Part shown: one piece after another, positions 59,284 to 64,000 of the stretch | Position numbering within the stretch: position 1 is the stretch's first letter | How the letters are laid out: each line of letters opens with the position of its first letter | Assembly (NCBI GenBank): GCA_046297935.1 | Contig: JBKBHA010000006.1 | Span: 62,001-126,000 of the forward strand | Direction of reading: 5' to 3' | DNA length: 64,000 bases | Source: CAYMZZ01 sp046297935 | GTDB taxonomy: Bacteria > Bacteroidota > Bacteroidia > Chitinophagales > Chitinophagaceae | Notes under the pieces: model-generated | What the model was told of the DNA's origin: nothing | Database searches by the model: none | The model's input: only the letters and a program-made list of their open reading frames with translations | Translations under genes and position numbers: made by a program

Positions 59284-60381
59284 ATGAACCGACGACAACT
59301 TCTTCGACACACAGCTATGGCAGCTGCTGCATTTGCGATCAGTCGCGACAGCTTTGCGCGGAAAGCCGAACAAGCTATTGGCGGCTACAACACCGCCGGC
59401 ATCATTAAGCTGAGCTCCAACGAAAATCCCCATGGCCCCTCTCCTGCTGCCCGGGAGGCAATGACCAATGCGGTCATCAACAGCAACCGGTACCCCTGGG
59501 AGACTACTAATCGCCTTCGAGAAAAAATTGGTGCCGGCTTCGGATTAAAAGCGCAAAATGTTTTAATTGGAGCCGGATCTTCTGAGCTGCTGGGAGTGGC
59601 GTCTGTATGGGCAGCATTGAAGAAGGGCAATGCTGTGGCTGCCGATCCCACTTTCCGTTTATGGATGCCAGCAGCACGCCGCCTGGGCCTGCCTATACAG
59701 TTGGTGCCGCTAACCGCAGGCAAGACAACAGATTTGCAAAGAATGCGAGACGCCACGGGTGAAGATACCAGAATGATTTATATCTGTAATCCCGCCAACC
59801 CGACAGGTACCATCATTCCCGCTTCAGAACTGGAGCAATTCATAAAGGATACGCCGGCTGATTGCATGATTTTGCTCGACGAAGCATATACCGAATTCTG
59901 CGATGAACCATCTATGGCGAAACTCGTAGACAGCTTTCCCAACCTGGTTGTCGCCAAAACCTTTTCGAAAATATATGGCCTCGCGGGTGCCAGGATCGGA
60001 TACATGTTGGCGCACCCCGAAACTATTCAGGCACTCAGCGACCTGATGGCCTGGTCAAACGCAGGCGCAGGAACCGTAGCCCTCGCCGGAGCCATGGCTT
60101 CGTTTGGTGATGAAAAATTCATTCAATACTGTCGTACTCAGAACGATCAGGCGAAGAAAATTTTCTACGAGGCATTGGAAAAAAAGGGAATGAAATTTAT
60201 TCCATCTTCTACGAGTTTTGTTTATTTCAACACCAATGCTTTTGCAGGCGACTTGAAATCACACCTCGAATCAAAGAACATCATCGGGGTGCGCAGCTTT
60301 GAAGAAGGAAGCAGCTGGCGACGGCTGAGCATAGGGACGGTCGCCGAAATGCAGGAAGTAGCCCGCCACCTGAACGGTTAA
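59284..60381 (+). CDS. Tat-exported class I aminotransferase, HisC-like
   Basis: 365 residues. The start MNRRQLLRHTAMAAAAFAISRDSFARKAEQ carries a twin-arginine motif (RRQLL) followed by a hydrophobic Ala-rich stretch, an export signal. The rest is a complete PLP aminotransferase of the histidinol-phosphate type: KLSSNENPHGPSP, IGAGSSELL, ICNPANPTGTIIP, LLDEAYTEF and the Schiff-base Lys in VAKTFSKIYGLAGARIGY, with a final Arg in WRRLSIGT. If exported, it works in the periplasm, which is unusual for this fold. It is a single gene ended by a good terminator. Confidence 0.88.
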   Translation: MNRRQLLRHTAMAAAAFAISRDSFARKAEQAIGGYNTAGIIKLSSNENPHGPSPAAREAMTNAVINSNRYPWETTNRLREKIGAGFGLKAQNVLIGAGSSELLGVASVWAALKKGNAVAADPTFRLWMPAARRLGLPIQLVPLTAGKTTDLQRMRDATGEDTRMIYICNPANPTGTIIPASELEQFIKDTPADCMILLDEAYTEFCDEPSMAKLVDSFPNLVVAKTFSKIYGLAGARIGYMLAHPETIQALSDLMAWSNAGAGTVALAGAMASFGDEKFIQYCRTQNDQAKKIFYEALEKKGMKFIPSSTSFVYFNTNAFAGDLKSHLESKNIIGVRSFEEGSSWRRLSIGTVAEMQEVARHLNG

Positions 60382-60397
60382 AATGCTACTGGCAAAT

Positions 60398-60436
60398 AAA
60401 AAGCGAGGCAATCTCTAACTGCCTCGCTTTTTTATT
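60398..60436. terminator. Bidirectional terminator between the aminotransferase and the membrane protein
   Basis: AAAAAGCGAGGCA (60398-60410) pairs with TGCCTCGCTTTTT (60420-60432), loop of 9 bases, followed by more T. It suits both the plus-strand gene before it and the minus-strand gene after it. Confidence 0.88.
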
Positions 60437-60450
60437 TTGTATAAATTCCA

Positions 60451-60915
60451 TTACATCCAACCCCTGTTGGCGCCCACTTCCCGGAAAGGCCAGGGAATAG
60501 AAACCAGTATCAATAAAAGGGCTACCAGGTATAGCCAGAACGCCTGCTTGAATTTCTGGGTATCCGGAATTGTTTTCTTGGCTTTTCCATAAGCGATGGA
60601 GATCAATGCAACAGCAACTAACATCATCACTGGATGTTCGACCCAAAAGAATCTGAAAAACTTGTTCGACATCACCGATTCTCCTTCCGGAATCTCCGCT
60701 GTTAAAATACCATACGTGCCCCATAGCAGCAGGTAAAGCCCAACCAAAAACATGATATTGGTAACGATGAAGGTGAACAACCAGATTCTACGGTCGCCCT
60801 GACTAAATGAGCGCCCGCTTTTCCAACCACCGAAAGACTTCAGCATTGATGCAATCAAAAGGATCAGTATCACCCAGCGAAGCAGTCCGTGTAAATGTAA
60901 CATTCCGGTTTGCAT
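60451..60915 (-). CDS. Four-helix membrane protein (cytochrome-b-like in annotation)
   Basis: 154 residues with four hydrophobic stretches: HGLLRWVILILLIASMLKSFGG, IWLFTFIVTNIMFLVGLYLLLWG, HPVMMLVAVALISIAYGKAKK, and FWLYLVALLLILVSIPWPF. His residues lie in the first (HLHGLLRW) and third (FWVEHPVMML) helices, so heme or copper binding is possible. In Bacteroidota such proteins carry the 'cytochrome B' label without experimental support. The C-terminal REVGANRGWM is conserved-looking. It is a single gene. Confidence 0.7.
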   Translation of the reverse strand: MQTGMLHLHGLLRWVILILLIASMLKSFGGWKSGRSFSQGDRRIWLFTFIVTNIMFLVGLYLLLWGTYGILTAEIPEGESVMSNKFFRFFWVEHPVMMLVAVALISIAYGKAKKTIPDTQKFKQAFWLYLVALLLILVSIPWPFREVGANRGWM

Positions 60916-60983
60916 GTCATTATTGATTTGATTAGGTCAAAACTACAACACGGCAGCTACCGGCGCAAAATAATGTTACTTCA

Positions 60984-62102
60984 CTAATCCTGCCAGTCTG
61001 CTATGAACACATTGGTTTCACGCGTACCGCCATTATTACGATTGCTGGAGAATACAATTTTTTTGCCGTCAGGGGAAAACAAAGGAAATGCGTCAAACCC
61101 TTTATCCCTGCTCACCTTTTCCAGTCCGGTGCCGTCTTCATTGATCGTGTAGAGGTTGAAAGGAAATCCACGCGGATACTCGTGGTTAGAAGCAAAAATA
61201 ATACGCTTGCTATCGGGCATAAATGTAGGCGCCCAGTTAGCCTTTCCAAAACTGGTCACCTGGTGCTGGTTCGATCCGTCCACATTCGATACAAACACTT
61301 CCATATTGGTCGGCGCAACCATACCCTCTGCCAACAGTTCCTTATATTCTTTTATTTCTTCTTCTGTTTTCGGACGTGATGCACGCCAGATGAGTTTTGT
61401 ACCATCGGGGCTAAACCAGGCGCCACCATCATATCCCAATTCTTTTGTAATACGCTGCTCCTTCCCGGTTTCCAGATCCATAACATACAACTCAATATCC
61501 CCATCCTTTGTACTTGTGTAAATCATCTTCTTGCCGTCGGGCGACAATGTTGCTTCCGCATCATATCCGGGTGAATTCGTCAGTTGCTTGACAATATTTC
61601 CGTTGAGGTCGGCCATAAATATGTCGTAGCTGCTATACAGTGGCCAAATATATTTGTTGCCATACTTTGCCCGATCTGGTGTAGGAGGACAACTGTCGCT
61701 ACCCAAATGGGTTGAAGCGTAAATTATATGCTGTCCATCCTTCGTGAAGAAAGCGCAGGTTGTGCGCCCTTTACCCGTACTCACCATTTTAAAGTTGAAA
61801 GGATCTCCCGCATTCTCCGGTACCTTCCCAACGAATATCTGATCACAGGCAATGCCTTCTTTCGGATTGGTCCGCTGAAAAACCAAATACTTCCCATCGT
61901 AACTCCAATAAGCTTCGGCATTATCCCCTCCGAATGTCAGTTGCTGCACATTTTTCAAGTGCGTTTCATCAGGATATGCCAGGGAATCAGTTTCCGCTGC
62001 GGCGGCAGCAGTAGCGCTCTGATCGGCATTTCCGCATGCCTGCAAAAAACAAACTGCGAAAAGCAAACCAATAGCTGAAACCTGGAGAATACGTTTTTTC
62101 AT
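60984..62102 (-). CDS. TolB/PD40-repeat lipoprotein
   Basis: 372 residues from the ATG at 62102, which starts the signal MKKRILQVSAIGLLFAVCFLQACG with lipobox LQAC; the in-frame ATG upstream would put 17 residues ahead of it. The mature part is a six-bladed beta-propeller of PD40 (TolB-like) repeats: WSYDGKYLVF, LSPDGKKMIYTS, FSPDGTKLIWR, FMPDSKRIIFASN, and FSPDGKKIVFSSNRN. An Ala/Glu linker follows the lipid Cys. The protein is surface or periplasmic; a role in cell-envelope binding or proteolysis would be speculation. Confidence 0.88.
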   Translation of the reverse strand: MKKRILQVSAIGLLFAVCFLQACGNADQSATAAAAAETDSLAYPDETHLKNVQQLTFGGDNAEAYWSYDGKYLVFQRTNPKEGIACDQIFVGKVPENAGDPFNFKMVSTGKGRTTCAFFTKDGQHIIYASTHLGSDSCPPTPDRAKYGNKYIWPLYSSYDIFMADLNGNIVKQLTNSPGYDAEATLSPDGKKMIYTSTKDGDIELYVMDLETGKEQRITKELGYDGGAWFSPDGTKLIWRASRPKTEEEIKEYKELLAEGMVAPTNMEVFVSNVDGSNQHQVTSFGKANWAPTFMPDSKRIIFASNHEYPRGFPFNLYTINEDGTGLEKVSRDKGFDAFPLFSPDGKKIVFSSNRNNGGTRETNVFIADWQD

Positions 62103-62187
62103 ATTACGTCGTTTAAAATGCGGTTGCAAAGGTATTTTTGCTAACAATCTCATTTGTCAGAAAACTGTCATAGATAAATTATTGACC

Positions 62188-62195
62188 TAGATTTA
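62188..62195 (+). promoter_or_regulatory. Near-consensus -7 box abutting the TPR lipoprotein start
   Basis: TAGATTTA differs at one position from TAnnTTTG and ends 4 bases before the ATG (62200), the same distance as at ispH and the acyl-CoA hydrolase. Confidence 0.35.
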
Positions 62196-62199
62196 AGTT

Positions 62200-63189
62200 A
62201 TGAATCGAATATTCCCTGTGCTTGTTTCGGTCTTTTTAGTGTTCTCCTGCAATGAACAGCAAGATGCGGGGCCCTATGCGGGCATTTTGCAGGAAGAGCC
62301 ATATAAAGTGCTGACCGATAGCATAGAGGAGGATCCGAAAGACGCAGAACTCTATTTTCGCCGCGCGGTGATGCTGAACAGCCGACAACAGGTGATGCCG
62401 GCACTGGCTGATTTTCGAAAAGCGTGGACACTTGATCCTCAGGAAAAATATGCATTGGGAGTAGGAAATATCTGGCTCACCGCTCAACCCGACTCAGCAG
62501 TTGCCTTTGTGGAGCGGGCGCTGAACGAGCTACCCAAAAGCCTTTTTCTAAAACTGCTGTTGGCGCGTGCTTACGAGGCCAATAAACAACCGGCAAAAGC
62601 TGTCGAAATTTGCGATCAGATTGTGGCTGAAGACCCTCAACAGGTAAATGCACATATTCTTAAAGCGGAGCTGTTGCAAGGTATCAATCAGGACTCCCTG
62701 GCCGTACCAGCCCTCGAGCAGGCTTTCGCTTTGCTTCCCGACAACCGTGCCCTGGCCGAAGAATTGGCCTATGCCTATGCCGAAACCAAAAATCCGAAGA
62801 CAATTGCGTTGGTCGACTCGCTACTGGAGGCGGATACAGCAGGCGAATTTGCTTCTCCACTTTATATAAAAGGAAATTATTACGCTAATCGAAACATGAT
62901 GGCCGAAGCAATACGATGGTACGATGAAACAATCCGCCGTGACCATCGCTATTTGAACGCCTACATTGAAAAAGGAAAACTCTATTTCAACAGTGGACAA
63001 ACTGAAAAGGCCCTTTCCAATTTTCAACTGGCCAACACCATAGCACCTGCTTTTGCCGATGCCTGGTTCTGGATTGCGAAATGCCAGGAAAAAATGGGGC
63101 AAAAAGCAGAAGCAAAACTGAATTATCAAAAGGCTGCATCGCTTGATCCCGAATTCACTGAAGCAAAGGAAGCTGCCGACAAACTTTAA
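62200..63189 (+). CDS. TPR-repeat lipoprotein
   Basis: 329 residues. Lipoprotein signal MNRIFPVLVSVFLVFSCNEQQ with the lipobox VFSC. Then about seven TPR units: DAELYFRRAVMLNSRQQVMPALADFRKAWTLDPQ, KPAKAVEICDQIVAEDP, DSLAVPALEQAFALLPDN, AEAIRWYDETIRRDHRYLNAYIEKGKLYFNSGQTEKALSNFQLANTI and the final KAEAKLNYQKAASLDPEFTEAKE. It is an outer-membrane or periplasmic scaffold; its partner is unknown. It diverges from the PD40 lipoprotein gene with a gap of about 97 bases, and is followed by rpe. Confidence 0.9.
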   Translation: MNRIFPVLVSVFLVFSCNEQQDAGPYAGILQEEPYKVLTDSIEEDPKDAELYFRRAVMLNSRQQVMPALADFRKAWTLDPQEKYALGVGNIWLTAQPDSAVAFVERALNELPKSLFLKLLLARAYEANKQPAKAVEICDQIVAEDPQQVNAHILKAELLQGINQDSLAVPALEQAFALLPDNRALAEELAYAYAETKNPKTIALVDSLLEADTAGEFASPLYIKGNYYANRNMMAEAIRWYDETIRRDHRYLNAYIEKGKLYFNSGQTEKALSNFQLANTIAPAFADAWFWIAKCQEKMGQKAEAKLNYQKAASLDPEFTEAKEAADKL

Positions 63190-63256
63190 GCTCCCCGTTT
63201 TATTTTATATTGCAGCCAACTGTGTGCCCTGGCACATGGAGAAAATCTAATTCGTT

Positions 63257-63910
63257 ATGGCACTAATCGCTCCCTCATTTCTTTCGGCCAACTTTTTACA
63301 GCTCCAATCAGAATGTGACAATATGAATCAGAGTGAGGCTGACTGGTTCCACCTCGACGTGATGGATGGTCGTTTTGTGCCAAATATTTCCTTTGGACCT
63401 TTTATTGTAGATTTCATCCGCCGCGCTACGGAAAAACCGCTGGATGTGCACCTGATGATCGAAGAGCCCGGAAAATATGCTGAAGCGTTTCGTAATGCGG
63501 GCGCGGATCATCTTTCCGTTCATCTGGAAGCCTGCCCGCATTTGCACCGAAACATTCAACAAATAAAGGCCCTGGGCATGAAAGCGGGAGTAGCAATCAA
63601 CCCACACACTCCGGTAAATCAATTGCAGGATGTATTAGCCGATATTGACCTTGTTTGCATGATGAGTGTGAACCCGGGGTTTGGGGGACAGAAATTTATC
63701 CCGCATACGCTGGAAAAAATCAGGTTGTTGCGAAAAATGATTGACGAAAGAAAATTGTCAGTACTAATTGAAATTGACGGTGGAGTGACGCTTGAAAATG
63801 CAGAATCTATTGTGTTGGCAGGGGCCGACGTACTGGTTGCAGGCAATACGGTGTTCAATGCCCCCGATCCCAGGGCGGCCATTTCAAAACTGCGGGCATT
63901 AAATCGATAA
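63257..63910 (+). CDS. rpe: Ribulose-phosphate 3-epimerase
   Basis: 217 residues, the normal size. It interconverts ribulose 5-phosphate and xylulose 5-phosphate in the pentose phosphate pathway. TIM-barrel landmarks: IAPSFLSANFLQLQSE, the catalytic Asp in FHLDVMDGRFVPNISFGP, VHLMIEEPGKYAEAF, CMMSVNPGFGGQKF, the second catalytic Asp in IEIDGGVTLENA, and a final GADVLVAGNTVFNA with the phosphate loop. All metal and catalytic positions are intact. A single gene or an operon with the next one. Confidence 0.96.
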   Translation: MALIAPSFLSANFLQLQSECDNMNQSEADWFHLDVMDGRFVPNISFGPFIVDFIRRATEKPLDVHLMIEEPGKYAEAFRNAGADHLSVHLEACPHLHRNIQQIKALGMKAGVAINPHTPVNQLQDVLADIDLVCMMSVNPGFGGQKFIPHTLEKIRLLRKMIDERKLSVLIEIDGGVTLENAESIVLAGADVLVAGNTVFNAPDPRAAISKLRALNR

Positions 63911-63974
63911 TCTTCCCACTCCTGGCAACGATGGCGCGGGAAAGGTTGTCAATACCTGCATCAATTACTGCCCA

Positions 63975-64000
63975 ATGAGAAATCTGGTCGTTATTCTTTT
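63975..64000 (+). CDS. Start of a further gene with a signal-peptide-like N-terminus (partial)
   Basis: An ATG at 63975 opens MRNLVVILF, which looks like the beginning of a signal peptide, and continues past the window end. Nothing else can be said. Confidence 0.4.

Overview
The window reads as chromosomal DNA of a Bacteroidota bacterium, most likely of the Chitinophagaceae/Chitinophagia group. This is an inference from gene content and signals, not from a marker gene: there is no rRNA or tRNA here. Supporting signs are a PorW/SprE-like type IX secretion lipoprotein, a DUF6089-type outer membrane barrel, repeated matches to the Bacteroidota -7 promoter box TAnnTTTG with few obvious Shine-Dalgarno sites, a histone-H1-like/SWIB protein, a GH18 chitinase and GH5 glucanase pair, and an alpha-oxoamine synthase of the sphingolipid/sulfonolipid type. 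Gene density is high, both strands are used, and no insertion sequence, prophage, integrase or CRISPR array was seen. It looks like core genome with a few accessory or repeat-rich spots.

Layout. 1-4.6 kb: C-terminal part of the PorW-like gene, PBP1A and a LolA-like periplasmic protein, closed by a strong terminator. 4.7-6.4 kb: cysE-cysM cysteine operon. 6.4-9.8 kb: a stand-alone HsdR-N-like nuclease-fold protein, AMP nucleosidase, a small secreted protein and a fused DppD-DppF type ATPase. 9.8-13.6 kb: a 1268-residue TraB/GumN protein. 13.8-17.3 kb: a structured leader and queA, an alpha-oxoamine synthase, an orphan leader-like cassette and ubiX. 17.3-19.5 kb: chitinase and GH5. 19.6-25.2 kb: Crp/Fnr regulator, secreted protein, OM barrel, aldo/keto reductase, DMT exporter and acyl-CoA hydrolase/transferase. 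25.2-33.4 kb: amidase, cardiolipin synthase, histidine kinase, YgiD dioxygenase and HtpG. 34-37.6 kb: H1-SWIB protein, a gene-free stretch and aconitase. 37.6-42.6 kb: PspC-like protein, inverted minisatellites, IspH, membrane protein, alpha-glucan phosphorylase-like enzyme and lipoprotein. 42.6-49.9 kb: DtxR/MntR-ZIP operon with operator, Crp/Fnr, isocitrate dehydrogenase, a PrsW-GNAT fusion, a LytM-like protein and SAH hydrolase. 49.9-56.8 kb: a complete TetR-TolC-HlyD-ABC-ABC-ABC2-ABC2 efflux operon with three matching operators. 57-64 kb: a palindromic 15-bp minisatellite, homogentisate dioxygenase, phosphodiesterase, a Tat-exported HisC-like aminotransferase, a membrane protein, a TolB-like lipoprotein, a TPR lipoprotein, Rpe and the start of one more gene.

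The most distinctive observations are the glucan phosphorylase-like protein with Thr where the PLP lysine should be; the PrsW protease fused to a GNAT domain; the long leader of queA with mutually exclusive stems; the TetR and DtxR operators readable directly from the DNA; the 15-bp repeat made of palindromes and open on both strands; and two G-rich/C-rich minisatellites in inverted orientation upstream of ispH. Aconitase and isocitrate dehydrogenase give two TCA-cycle steps, and AhcY serves the methyl cycle, but these genes are scattered rather than clustered. No clear defence or biosynthetic cluster was found.
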